DNA of 64,000 nucleotides, from assembly GCA_037043015.1 (NCBI GenBank), contig CM073325.1, positions 2,544,501 to 2,608,500 on the forward strand. Reading direction: 5' to 3'. Below are positions 44,127-56,459 of the stretch, piece after piece; the stretch's first letter is position 1; the number at the start of each line of letters is the position of its first letter. Origin of the DNA: Bryum argenteum (lineage: Eukaryota; Streptophyta; Bryopsida; Bryales; Bryaceae). The translations under genes were made by a program, and so were the position numbers. The notes under the pieces are model-generated. The model had not been told where the DNA came from and did not search any database. It worked only from the letters and a program-made list of their open reading frames with translations.

Positions 44127-45107
44127 ATGTGTTATCATTTCGTGGAAGACGAGAGGAAGAGAATGCGAATTGAACACCCCTGTGAGCCGGGACTCTACAG
44201 TTCGATGGCGACATCGACGTCCGGCGAACAAACGTCGAATTCTGATGGCTCCGATGGGGGTCCGAAGTTTGTGAGACTGCAGCAGACGTACAGCGACGAC
44301 GATGGTAGCGTGGACGAGATGACGAGTGATCATCGGAACTTGCAGTCGTCGTCGTCGAAGTTGCAGTGTCCTCGCGGTCACTGGCGCCCCATCGAAGACG
44401 CGAAGCTGCGGGAGCTCGTCGCGCATTATGGACCCCAGAATTGGAATCTCATTGCTGAGAAGCTGCACGGCCGATCAGGTGGGTAGATGTAGCTAGCCAG
44501 CTTCCGTCCCAGCAGTACATTATTATTCACAAGTCCTAATGGACTTTCGCAGAAGTCTCATTTTGAAGTTCTTACAAGCCCAAAATGAGTTGGCGCTCAC
44601 CACGACAAGAAAGCGGTATGTGCACAAAGTGTGCACACAAGTCCTCCGATTTTATGAAAATGGCCTCTGACGTTGCTCGTTTCGGTGACTGCAGGGAAGA
44701 GCTGCAGATTGAGGTGGTTCAACCAGCTAGACCCGCGGATCAACCGGCGTCCGTTCACAGAGGACGAGGAGGAGCGATTACTGGCAGCCCATCGATTTCA
44801 CGGAAACAAATGGGCGATGATCGCGCGCCTGTTTCCGGGCCGCACCGACAACGCCGTGAAGAACCACTGGCATGTGGTGATGGCCCGAAAGTACCGCGCC
44901 AGTATATCCGGGCGCCGCAAGACTCCACGCCCAGCGCCCGCGATCGAACCCCACTGGGTCCCGTCGCTGCTCAATCCGTTCGTCACCGAGACCAGAACCT
45001 GCCGCGGCCAGTTCGAGGGTTCGCAAGCAGGCGAGAAATTCGCGGAGCAAGACACCGTCACCGCCATTCCCTTCTTCGATTTTCTGGGAGTCGGGACCGT
45101 GGTCTGA
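44127..45107 (+). CDS. R2R3-MYB transcription factor, MYB52/54/56/105/117 class (subgroup 21)
   Basis: A nuclear DNA-binding regulator of 254 residues. Exons are 44127-44478 and 44695-45107, with a GT-AG intron splitting the Gly of GRSGKS. R2 has Trp at 86, 106 and 125 and R3 has Phe138, Trp157 and Trp176, the plant R2R3 spacing. The core [41 protein letters not shown] and [21 protein letters not shown] is diagnostic of this class, whose members act in cell-wall, boundary and ABA-linked development in flowering plants. The N-terminal 80 residues are acidic and Ser-rich. The C-terminus is short, ending [11 protein letters not shown], with the small FFDFLGVG motif common in the group. Targets in this plant are unknown. 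Confidence 0.95.
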
Positions 45108-45637
45108 TCGAGCCAGCATTAATTTCCTGTACAGGCAAACCCGCAATTTTCGGCTCTTCTCCAATTTTGATCATGGAGAGAAATGGGTGACTGTGTTTAT
45201 AGCATGCTTTGTTTGTAAACATTTGATGTGTACATTGGTAGATTGTAGAAAGACTTAAGCGATGTGAGGCAGGTCTGCTTCATTTCTGCCAATTTATGGA
45301 ACCACCATTTGGGCTCTGCGAAATTCGCTCAGCCCTTCATTCGATAACAGAGTTGCTAGTATTTCCTCAATGGAATTCCCCTGCTTCTTCGTAGACCTGT
45401 TGAATCTTATCGCAATGGTTACAGAGGTCGTAGTTTCGATGCTTACTCTTGAAATCGTCTATTGTTATTGCACTTTTCTTACACCTCTGTCATGGCAAAG
45501 GTCCGATAGACGGTCTCGTTAGAAAGAGTCTGATCAGATGATGCTTGAATCTACGTTTCTCTCATCTGTGGACTTTCTTCTCATTTGTGCACAAACATCA
45601 TAACCTACATGCCATCTGGAATTACGTGCTTTTACAG
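45108..45637. other. 3' flank of the MYB gene
   Basis: AT-rich, no gene; presumably 3' UTR and spacer. Confidence 0.4.
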
Positions 45638-45859
45638 TACACTGAATAGGTAGATTAGTGTTAGATTTTTACAAGATTTGAAAATGCTATAAGTTTTTAC
45701 TTCTGGTACAAAAAAATTACCAAGAGTATTGACTCCAATACTCTGGAAGGATCCACATCTTGACAGATGTAGAGGGTAAAAATATTGATCAACAGTAAAA
45801 ACTTATAAGATGTTATATATGAATTAGTGTATCTAACACTAACCTACCTATTTAGTGTA
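45638..45859. mobile_element. TA-flanked MITE, family T3, copy 2
   Basis: 222 bp from TA to TA. Ends CACTGAATAGGTAGATTAGT and, inverted, CACTAAATAGGTAGGTTAGT, both continuing GTTAGAT. Interior as in the copy at 34719 (GAAAATGCTATAAGTTTTTAC). A truncated third copy is likely at about 60318-60405 (GTAAAAATCTATAACATATT, AAATTAGTGTGTTTAACA). Confidence 0.8.
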
Positions 45860-48007
45860 GTTGAAGTCGGAAAATTAATCATGGGAATCTCTTCATAGAT
45901 CGTTTGACAACAAATAAATATCTCGAAAAGATCGTCTGAAGTAAATGTCATATATAAGTTTCAGTGTACTGAATTCCGTCAATATACTAACGTCTTGAGC
46001 AAGACTGATCCAAATGAGTTTCCCAGTTTCTTGAGCTTTTCCCCAATTTAGTGATTTATTGGTTTGTGAACCAATTTAGAGTGTCGTTGTTCAGACTAGG
46101 TTGTGGATCTTATAAATTTCTCTGTTCTTGGTGTTTGAATCAATTAAAGTCTGTACTCAACTTAGACTTTTTCATTGATGATGACATTTATCAACAGGAA
46201 ATTTTAATCCACCTCTATTAAACCCCTAAAGATCCACGATGTTTTGGGAGCTTGAACAATGAACTATCTATTCCTAGTTTGGAAACGCAACTCCGAAAGA
46301 GGTGGCTGGCAGGTTGCCGAGCTCATGGGAGCAGCTGCCTGCGCGCAAGAGGCCCAACAGGCACGACCATTTTTCCACCTCCTACACAATGCGGACCCGC
46401 AAGGATCGAATATCATTGGACAACAAGCCAGCAGGATGTGGGAACGGAATTGCAGCTGGTGCCGGGTGCCTGCCACTGCTAGCCGGAAGTGTAAACAACA
46501 CAACTGTTTCTTCTTCTTTTTCTTAAAGTCATGAAGATTTGTTTTTTTAAAATTTTTATTTTTATTTTTTTGGGTTTAAAAAAAAGGGTTAGACTGTTAG
46601 TGAAGAGGCAGGTAAAAGGAAGCAAACAATCACAGAGTCACTGCCCCCATCCTTTCCTTTCCAGTTTCCTTCAAGTCAGAGAAAAGCTAAGCTGGAGGGG
46701 CCCCCTGCAAAAGGCGATTGAACCAGAGTGGTCCTTGCCACCACCGGCAAGTCAGAGCCGGGCAGCCGGAAGGGTCAAGGGGGGAGTCCGTCCGGTTCCA
46801 TCCGGCCCCTTTTCCGCGGTGCCGTTGCCGTCGGCCCACTTATCCAACAATCATCATGGTTGATGCAAACTCGGGTGCTTTGCACGTCCGGTACTTCTTC
46901 GATCATCATGTGCATGCCTACTACTACTCTTCAACAAGGCAACATCCACCGCACAAATTGCTTGCCCCGTACCGTAGTGTGTACTTTCGATTTGTTATTT
47001 TCTTCGTCCTAACAAAGGTGCATGGGCAAATGCATGCTATGGGTACCACTAAGACGCATACTTTCAATCTGCTTGTTTGTTATTTTCCTCATCCTAACAA
47101 AGGTGCAAGGGCAAGGGCAAGGGCATGATATGGGTACCACTAAGACTCGTCTCACCTATGTGTAATTCATTATATATGTGTCAGAAATTCCTTTTTTAAC
47201 CCCATGTATACAACTATAGCCATGGCAACTATAATACCATCTAGTTAGAATTAATTTTCAATATTATTTCTCATCAAAAAAGGTAGTTTCAAAAATATCG
47301 CACTATTTTGGAGGGATAACCATATCATGCCCCGCATATGAAATGACATACCCACATCACCATAGAGTGATTCGGGTAGCAATTGACAAATGATCCATTT
47401 TTGGATGATTAAAGAATGTACTTATGATGATGTTTGTTTTTGTGTCATGGTCGCCATTAACGTTGTAACAACAAGTGCGACATTTGATTAGATGTGTCGA
47501 ACACATATGAAATAATTTCAAAGAAAGAGAGCGAGGAATTTGTATGATTATTGCTTTGGGGTTGTATGATGGGGGGTCACATAGTACTATTGATGCAACC
47601 ACCCACTCTCACTGCAAGGGGGGCTCTAGAATCATACATCATTCAGCAGTGACCCCAAAATCAATGTGTCTTTTGCAGATGGGCTTTAGCTGTCATGCAA
47701 AAATATTTATAGGCTTCCCATGGCCCCGGGATTTCTAAATAATTTGCGAGAATCCCAAAATTTGAACATACGACCGGTCGGTCAAGAATTTCATTTTCGA
47801 CCAATAGCCTCAATTTCACCCAATCACATTTGATATTTTCTTGACGCGTGGACTTTTTCACCATAGTGTAAACCGGCCCTTTCAAGGTGCAAGTTTTTAG
47901 TAAGTAAACCCACCTTCTAAAATTTTCAAACCTATGTATGTCGCACTTGTAAGTGCTCGGCCTTGTAACAAAAGTGAGTTTCGAAGAAGCGAACCGTTCG
48001 ACAAATA
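45860..48007. other. Gene-less stretch with a GC-richer patch and a local duplication
   Basis: About 46250-46860 is GC-richer with several overlapping open frames, none recognisable. About 46990-47148 holds two ~84-bp units (TTTGTTATTTTCYTCRTCC, ATGGGTACCACTAAGAC). A lone TTAAACCCCTAAAGATCC end lies at 46219. Confidence 0.45.
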
Positions 48008-48258
48008 GTTTGACCCCTAAAAATCCTCAAAACCTGAAATGGGTTCCTGCAGGAACAAATTTCAGCCAACTGTGAGTGTTATAATCTCACTAATGAAGAA
48101 GAATTAATGATTCAAATTTGTCATGTGAGTAGAATGTCAAGATCATACGGTTAGACCTTCTAAATAATGCTTGGATTGTGTTATTTTGGTCCTGAAGTAG
48201 GAGAAGGTCATTTTTGATAAATTGAGCAATTTTGCATCAAAGATTTTCAGGGGCAAAA
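48008..48258. repeat. Diverged family A element
   Basis: Begins TTTGACCCCTAAAAATCC and ends TTTTCAGGGGCAAA, with the family A core (CAGCCAACTGTGAGTGTTAT, ATCTCACTAATGA). The TTAA flanks have decayed, so it is older than the 38130 copy. Confidence 0.65.
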
Positions 48259-48908
48259 TAAAATGCACGACAAGAATATAGCATTTAAGTTGGTTCCAAT
48301 CATTCAACCCGTCGAAACCCTCATGTCACGCTTGGTCGTGATAATATTCAAGATGACCTATTTGAGGCTAATTTCAAAGAATGCATGGTAAGAATAACCC
48401 ATGTAGAAATTCAAAGGTCCTTCAAAGAGAAGGACCCGTCCAATGTCGCATTCAATTGGAAACTGGAAACGGCTACGACTGACAAGTCACCCACTTGATA
48501 AACGATCGCAATCAAGTGAACTGTAAACTTTGGTTGGACCACTGGCGTTGGACGGCCTTGTCGTAAGTTGCGTCTTCATGCATCAAAGTCCGTGGATTTT
48601 TTCAATATTTTCACGATCTTTACTCGTTTTGGGCACAAAAAAGATTGGTAATGTTTTTGAGATTTGTGATTCCAAAAACCATGAGTGAGGGTACGGTTTC
48701 AAATCATCATGCGAGAAAGTCAAAATACTTCGGAGAGACATGAATAGGGACCACTCTACATGGGAACTTGAGGTCGTAAAACTTCCTTGGATGCCTTCAA
48801 CTTCCTTGGATGCCTTCAACTTCCTTGGATGCCTTCAACGGAAACTTGAATTTAGGAATTTTTGCCTAAAGTTAGGAGATTTTGTATAGTGAGGAGGAAG
48901 CACTGCTT
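48259..48908. repeat. AT-rich spacer with a 19-bp tandem triplet
   Basis: CTTCCTTGGATGCCTTCAA is repeated three times at about 48782-48838. No gene recognised. Confidence 0.6.
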
Positions 48909-49246
48909 TTAACCCTTAAATGCCCAAGGAAGCCCGAGGGGTTTTTTCCAACAGAATATGCTATGTAGCTCTCACTGTACTCAGCTATTCTCTTATATTT
49001 TGATGTCAAACTGGTCACCTTCTTGTGATGCATTTAAAAAGTGAAATGTTACAATTCAAATCACGATTTGTATGAGTGATTTTGTGCTTTGAAAGGATTG
49101 TGGTAGGTATGTTGGGGTTGTACACAACCTTGTAGGAGGTTGCAAGCTCATCATTGATTGGTTCATTCATGAGGCCCAAGTCCAAAAGATGTTGTGATCC
49201 AATTTTGGGCTGCTCGTTTCAGATCCCATGGGCATTTAAGGGTTAA
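48909..49246. mobile_element. TTAA-flanked element, family B, copy 2 (338 bp)
   Basis: TTAA-CCCTTAAATGCCC to GGGCATTTAAGGG-TTAA, a near-perfect inverted end pair. It has only a single unit of the internal 31-bp repeat, so it is the shortest of the three B copies. Confidence 0.88.
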
Positions 49247-52200
49247 CACCTAAATTCCAAAGTCTCAAAAATATTTAAAAACTTTTAATGCAAGGTGTGG
49301 GTCTTGAATCGATGTGTTTTAAAGATTGTATTTATAATAATTATATCTAGGTTGTACATGTATATGTACATCGGATCTTAAATTTGAATCCCTTAGTGTT
49401 TGTGAGATCATAATGTTCAGAGCTAAAAAAAATAAAAAATAAAAAAATAAAAAAATAAAAAAAACACTTTTTTGTTGTAAAATAGGCAAAAAAATATCAT
49501 TTTCAAAAGTAAACATGATCTAAGGCTCCTCAAAGTCTTGTTTCTAAGTAAGTTAGAGCCTTTTTTGCATAGGAGTATGGTGAAATTCAATTACAAAGGC
49601 CGGTCTTCGATAACAAAAGTGGCAATTGAAAATCAATAAGTTGAATATCCAATCAGTAAAAAAATGCTCTTGTGTTGCTTTTACATGTACAAGAATTAAG
49701 AATTGAAAGAGAGTAAAATCCTATTTTGGGTAAATTTCTGAAGTTGTTGCATTATGATTTTTTAAAGAGCTATGAGAGTAAATGAGAATTTTGTATTGTA
49801 CTTAAGGAGAGACCTCAAGTTACAAAGATAACAAATTTGAACTTTGAGAGTGAATAACTCCTAAAGTATGAGAAATTTTGAAGTATGAGTAGTCTTATTA
49901 TTTACAAAGGTATGAGGAAACACTATGATTTGCATAAGCTAATAGCCCAAAATTTGTGTAGATGAGAGTTTGGCTTCAAGCAAAATTACTTCTTTTGGGC
50001 CTAACTTGACATTAGCATTTGTATGACTAGGTCTATATTTGATTCGCTTAAAATATTTCCAGTAACTTATAACCTCGAGCACTTCATCCAATAAATTCTT
50101 TTGGTTCATTTTTTTGTAAAGGTTTGGTAGGTTTAAAGACTTTCTTTCTGCAAATAAGAATGGGAGTGTAGGTCCTATCTTCTTTTGAGAATAGCCTAAG
50201 TGTGTTATTAGCCAAAGGGGAGACTATTTTGGTTTCTAGTGGATTTTCACTTCATCGATACTTTGACTGTTTTTATAACAAAAATAAAAGAGGTGTGCTA
50301 TAAATTCTTTATGCAGAAATAATAAAAAAAGCTACTATGTTAATGGTCAATGTTAAGAAATTACATCGCTAAGATTCTTCATAGAGTCTTCACATGGCCT
50401 TTATGTTTTAGTCTAACCTTGATAATATCACACCATCCATTTCACCAAAAGAGTGATTCAAACAAGGTGTGACATAATTGATGATGTCATAGTTTGAAGA
50501 TTTGCGCAATGTGATATTATCAAAAGAATATGTGGAAAATCGAATCAAAATTACAATGCGAAAAAGATAGTAACAAATTATACAAGACTTCAATGTTTTT
50601 GAATGTAAAATCTAATTCAAATTTATGAATAACAAGAAGTGTACATCATAATAATGTGTCATTGAGATTAGGTAAATACCTCTCATTAAAAACAAAAAAG
50701 CTTCTAGTGTCACATTGTTTTATATAATGCTAAAAGTGCAACATCAAATCCAATGAGTTTGTCATGGATTTTTCCCATTGCTAACAACTTCATAGTGTTA
50801 AAATTTGAGAACCTTGGCTAGCCATAAAATTCAAAACATTTTTGGCATATTTTTGTGCAATGCTTAGCTTTACTACTTTGAACTCAATATCACTGCTATC
50901 AACAATAAATGGGTCTACAACCATGGGATTAAGTACCTCTTTGCCATCTTGCACTAGTTGCACAAGCTTCTAGTAGAATATTCTACCTCACAATTGTTTT
51001 CACTTTCCATATATATGTACTCTAGAGGACAAAGATTTTCCACAAGCTTGCCTTGGATATCCAAACCTAAATTTAATGCGGCAATGACATTGCCCAGTTT
51101 CAAAGTTGCTTCCTTTATTTTTGGCTTCATACGTTCATCGCAATTGTTCATATCTGCATTTCACTTTCTAGGCAACATTACGGACTTTCTCCACCAATTT
51201 CTCCAACAACTTGTGAGCCGTCGAAACAACTCAATTAATCAAGTTACTTAATTTTCTCAATGTATTGTAAGTATTATGGTAAAATTAAGCCATTTTCATA
51301 GCTTGTAGCCTAATTAGCAATTATTATCTCAAAATAGAGACTTATCTAATTTTAGAAGCTCTTAATTTTGTCACTAAGACCATTTAAAAGAGACATACTA
51401 ATTTATGTACGTAGTACTTGGAATAAGCCATTTATTAGTCACATACTAATTTCTGACATGTAGTAGATAGACATTCTAATTTCTAATTTCCAATATCTAA
51501 TAGATAGCCATTCTAATTCCTACTTGCAAAATTTAGTAGGAAGCCATGCTAGGTTCTAATTGCAATATTTAATTGCTAACTTACACTAATTTCTAATTGC
51601 AAAATCTAGAAGATAGTGTATACTAATTTTTAATTGCAAAATTGAGTAAATAGTCATACTAATTTTTAATCGCAGCATTCTGTAGATAGTTCAATTATTC
51701 TCGCCACACTAATTTCTCGCCGCACTTTTTAACATCCGACCACACTATACAGGCCGGAGGTTGCACTAATTTTCATAAATTTTTCAAATCACTTATTGTG
51801 CATTATTGCATGAGAAAATGTCTTCAATCATGCAAGTATTTAGCATGGAGGTTGTTTTGTTGCAAATCATCATTTCTCATTACAAGTTCTAAGTGTTGGT
51901 TTTGAATTCTAAAAGTGCTAGTTTTGAGCTTCTTCTTTCCTCCTCCTGTGAGGTTGGAGAATTCAATAGTTTTTGTGGAGATTCAGTCTCGCGAAGCAGG
52001 CAGTTTGACGGAGAAGGTTTTGGAGGAGAAGCTCAAGGCCCTGGAAGCTGCCCAGGCATCAGAGAGGAAGGTGGAAGTGGACAAGGCGTTCGAGAGTTGC
52101 AACCTTCTTCTATTGCTGGCCTGGGCGGAGGACGTCCAGGACCACGGACGACGACGCCGACTACATCATTGCTGCGTTGATGCGCCCAAGGTGGGGCCAA

Positions 52201-53434
52201 GTGGAGCTTCGGAATGGCGTTTCAGGGAGCCACTCAGACATTTGGTCGAGTCTCGCGAAAGTAGCAACCGGTTTTGTCAAGTAGGGCGCCCGGCTCACTC
52301 TAGGTCGCCTCGTTCTCTTTTGCTGTCAGAGTACGCTTCCAGGAAGCCATTTCGGGCTAGATTTGGTTGTGTTTTACTATTTTTTTTATTTTTTTTTAAA
52401 TTTTTAATTTTTTAATTTTTTTTATTTTTTTTTAAGTGCGAAGAGGTTTGGCTGTTTAAAGCCAACTTCTCGTGGTAGCTCATGTACGGTTAGGTGGAAT
52501 GTAGAGAGCCTGTTTGTTACTTAGAGACATGGATAGCGGAATGCACCGCTAGGTTGTGTGCGAATTACTTGTATGGTTTGAGAAATGCGGTTTTAGCTTT
52601 CTTGCAAGCGGTTCTTGCAAGCGTGTGGCGATGCGAGGGTTGGAAGGTTGGAGGTAGGGGAGCTCCTTGTCCTAAGCTTTGTGTTTGGACCATTTAAGAT
52701 CTGTTGTGAGCACGTGGCAGCGTGGCAACTTGGGAAGGGGCAGAGGAAGGTTACACCATTACGAGCTGTAATCCCGTCCTAGGAATTGTTGTTCAGTTCG
52801 AGCTTGGGTTGGCTTATTTACAAGACAAACTACGGTGACAAGTGCAACTAAATAGAGCTTGTTGCACTGTGTAGGAATTATTAGGAAAAAAGTTTATCCT
52901 AGTGTGGAATAGAAGTGAGAATATAATCTGTGAAAAGCGAGTTATCACATAAACTGTAAGCTACTGCAATTGCAGCATCGTACAATTGTATTTGTGCGTT
53001 TAGATTTCTCGACAGTGTAATTGTCAAAACCGTTAAAGTTCCGACAACCCTCTTTTTCAAGTGGATTTAATTTTGGTAGAACCTTCAATTCGAGTCCCAT
53101 GACTTACAAAGAGGACGGTATTGCCATTCCAAGGCAACATGAGTAAAATTATGACCTAAGCTAAGGGTTCATATTTTGCGCTCACACAACTAAAGTTACA
53201 TTTGGTGGGAGGAAAAAAATAGTGATATGGGAGAGAACAGAAGCAATAAATCCATCTATAACTTTCTTGACATCAACATATAAATGAAGACAATGCCAAC
53301 TAGAAAAGGCAATGGCAACGCAATGTGCATTCTAATGAAGATGGCAATGGCGTGCATTTGAGTAAAAAGATAAATGGCAGCATTTGACTAGAAATGACAA
53401 TGACAGAGGAACCTCAATCTCGTTAAGATAACAA
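49247..53434. other. Long gene-less stretch
   Basis: Mostly AT-rich. About 49425-49470 is (AAATAA)n. About 51450-51700 carries a loose repeat of TACTAATTTCTAATTGCAAAA-like words. About 51900-52700 is GC-richer, with an open frame whose product has a Glu/Lys/Ala-rich helix (LTEKVLEEKLKALEAAQ); I cannot place it and treat it as a possible gene fragment. A reverse open stretch at 50954-51151 is also unplaced. Confidence 0.4.
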
Positions 53435-53591
53435 GTAGTTCGTTATAATGGTAGTATTCAATATTCACTGATTTTGAGAAATGTAGGTTTAGCTCGAGTC
53501 GAGTTAAATGTACCCACACAGTACATTTAGCTCAACTCAAGCTCAATTGTCATCAATTTGATAATCTGAATATTCCCATTATAACGAATTA
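53435..53591. mobile_element. Foldback MITE of about 157 bp, TA-flanked
   Basis: TA-GTTCGTTATAATGG on the left and CCATTATAACGAAT-TA on the right. The inner part is also palindromic (GAGTTAAATGTAC near the centre against GTACATTTAGCTC), so nearly the whole element can fold. It resembles pogo/Tc1-mariner derived small elements. Confidence 0.7.
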
Positions 53592-54732
53592 CGTGTTAGA
53601 TGGCAGTATTCCATGTGCCATTTTGGCCTGCGTGATGAAATGTGCCAATTTAGAGGCATAATTGGTTTTGCTTTTAACATAGCCCGGTTTTTAAACTTTA
53701 ATCATGCACACTCTTCATAATATCGACTAATTTCTGTAATATCACCAAAATTCCCAAATATCACACATTTTTAAGGTTTTTGACCTATGAAACTAGGTTG
53801 GAAGACAAATATTTTTGAATTACCGTAAAGAAGCCAAGCCATCACTCTTTCTAATGATAGTTGAGGAAAATTTTCACTTCGACTAATTCTCAAAGGTTAA
53901 AACCGACAATGACTTATGTTATTCGTTACATCTCGAACACCCTAAAATGTGTTGTTTTGGCACAATAACGCCATTGTAAGAGAATTGAGATTGTAGCTAG
54001 AGAAGGCTCCATCAGAAAGGACAATGATAATGGCTAGGAAGGGCGGATTTCACAAGAGAAGGCAATGGCAATGACAATACAATGTGAATTTGATTAAAGA
54101 GAGCGATGGCATACATTTGACTATAAAGGGCAATGGAAGTGGTTTCTAAGGCAATGACAATGACTAGAGAAGGCACATTCGACTAAAAAGAGCAATGACA
54201 TTCAACTAAAGAGGGCATTGTGATATGGAAGGTAAAAGGCTTGTGAACAACTATATAGACACCTGAAATTTATAAGAATACAACTCATACGATGGTTATG
54301 AATGTTAGAAGTCTTGAATGTAGAAAATCAAACCTAAATGCTCTTTTATATCAATCTAAATGATCAATTAAAATAAAAATAAAAAACTGTTTTGACTCAA
54401 AGCAAGCCATCAAAACATCACAACATTGAGTCTCGTGTACTCAATCATTTTCATAATTGTTGCCAAGTTTCTAATCTAAAAGTCTCTCGAGCCTCTTTGA
54501 CAAAGATATCATCTTTGTATTAGCTTGAGACCTGAAATACTACTAACAATTGCTTTTTTCAATTTTAAGCATGTTGCATTAACAAGTATTTTTTGCTTGT
54601 TCCAAAATTCATTAAAACGTTCCGCCCTAATCGTGTGTCGAAATGCGATTCTCAACCCAATCACTGTTCATTTCTGATCATTCTTGTTGTTTCGAAGTTC
54701 AAATTACTTTTACTAGAGTTATGGACAATTTT
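53592..54732. repeat. Low-complexity GCAATGGCAATG-rich DNA
   Basis: Short degenerate repeats of GGCAATGGCAACG-like words recur here and, inverted, at about 59620-59780. No gene. Confidence 0.5.
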
Positions 54733-54925
54733 GACATATCGGGCGTGTTGAGGTGATCGGGGGGGGGGGGGGCAAATCGGGCGAACCAATTGTCTGGCAG
54801 GCGGCCTGCCTGCCCGGTTTGACTCCCTTTACAGTTGTCATATCGGGCTTGTTGAGGTAATTGGGCGGGCAAACCGAGCGGACAAGTTGTCCCAGGCGGG
54901 CGGCCTGCCTGCCCAATTTGACAAC
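54733..54925. repeat. Two-unit GC-rich tandem repeat with hairpins
   Basis: Two ~105-bp units, each with CATATCGGGC, TTGAGGT and GGCGGCCTGCCTGCCC. The first has a run of about 15 G. Each GGCGGCCTGCCTGCC can fold. It is conspicuous in AT-rich surroundings. Confidence 0.7.
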
Positions 54926-55147
54926 CTTGGTTATGGACAAACTTTTCATGCACAAATCTCTTGATCTCGAGTTGTTTGTAAGCATCTAGGATGTAGAGAC
55001 AGTCTGAGAATTATGAGTTTTCAATCGGTTCGTAAATTATTTCTGAAGCTACTCAATCTAAATTTTGGGTTGAATTTTGTTGCTTTTTGAAACATTTCGA
55101 AACAATATGAAACATTTCTGAAAGTATGCTTTTCTATTTGGATTGAT

Positions 55148-55399
55148 CCTCAATTCCGTTAAAATGGCATTATGCCGCTAAAATGGCACACCTCAACTTT
55201 CTGAACTACGATTCAAAAACCATGCGATATAACAGAATTTGAAGGTGATATTATGGAAAATGAGTGACAAAGTATGTAAAGGAGTGATAATATTTTTAAA
55301 ATGTGATATTACAGAATACACCATTCCATGTGAGCACATATGTAAGATTTGGTGTGACAAAATGGCACATGGCATAGTGCCATTTTAACGGAATTGAGG
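55148..55399. mobile_element. MITE with 29-bp inverted ends (252 bp)
   Basis: Left CCTCAATTCCGTTAAAATGG then CATTATGCC; right end inverted reads CCTCAATTCCGTTAAAATGG then CACTATGCC. One mismatch in 29. A related piece lies at about 53411 and 53620-53650. No clear target duplication, no coding content. Confidence 0.75.
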
Positions 55400-56459
55400 T
55401 TATTGTCACAAACAGAGGATGAAACCACAATTACATATTTAATCATCATATAATCTCACTAGCACAGACCTATTACTCCGTGGAATGCTATTCGAGATCA
55501 CAGTTTTTGTCTATGGACATAAAATCTCTGAAACAAATTCATGGGCAGATTTTGAGAGTGAGAAATCGTCGAATTTCGTACCCGAGAACTATGACCATCA
55601 AGTCCTTCATTGTTTCTGCACCCTCGATCTACCTTAAAGCTGAATTCACAGGCCCCGCTATGCACATGACTGGATGCGGTTTGCTCGGGCGATAGTTCTA
55701 TTTCGATAGGTCACCGACAGTGCTCGAGCTGATTGCATATGATGGTCCATGGTTGGAATTATGGAACGTACACCTTCGGTCTGGCGGTTGCATGTACTCA
55801 CGTGTGGGTATGAAAACTTGCATTGCAATTAATCCCCGTGCGCCGAGGAAAATCTCATCCAGGACACCCGAGACGAAAGAATTGAATTTCACGATCGCAC
55901 GCAATGGTAGGATCCTACGTGATCGCACTCAATGGTAGGATTCTACGTGCTCATCGTTCGCTGGAATGTTTCTAGTGTCCGTCTTCGAGTGCGCGTTTCC
56001 AAAAGCTAATTTTCTTGGTCTTGCTTCGAGCAGTCGTTTACTAGTCAAACAATCTACCGACTACACAGGAGATGGGATACTAATGGGAGCGGTGCAATCC
56101 TCGCAACGAGTAGGACTCACGTACTTTCTCGAGGCGTCCATGCATCATGGTCATTGGGCTAGGAATTCTTATCTACTTTTGATTTATACAAAAGTAAGAA
56201 GGCCAGATATCAGAATATGATTTGTGTCTAGATATTGACGTTTTTATTTACTTAACTCACGAGGTAGCTTCAGGGATTCTTCTCAGTTGCCTTGTCTGAA
56301 TACTTACACAACGAGGCTTTCAGTTCTTTAAAAGCCTATAAGGACACTGACTGTAGAAACGGTGTTATGCACAACCCAAATCCATTGGCTGAAGAACCTG
56401 ACGCGACTTCCATGTTCTATGTACAAGCGCCAGTCGGGGATGACTTGCTCAGTAGCAGC
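55400..56459. other. Unassigned stretch upstream of the duplicated BTB region
   Basis: Several short open frames with ordinary codon composition (55480-55695, 55966-56220) but no recognised domain. SLKQIHGQIL faintly recalls PPR proteins but is far too short to call. Confidence 0.35.

Noticed and set aside
51893-52415. Open frame with a helical Glu/Lys-rich stretch as a new gene
   Set aside because: Only a short plausible segment, ends in homopolymer runs; kept as a possible fragment only.
55480-55695. PPR-like fragment (SLKQIHGQIL)
   Set aside because: One weak motif in 71 codons is not enough.
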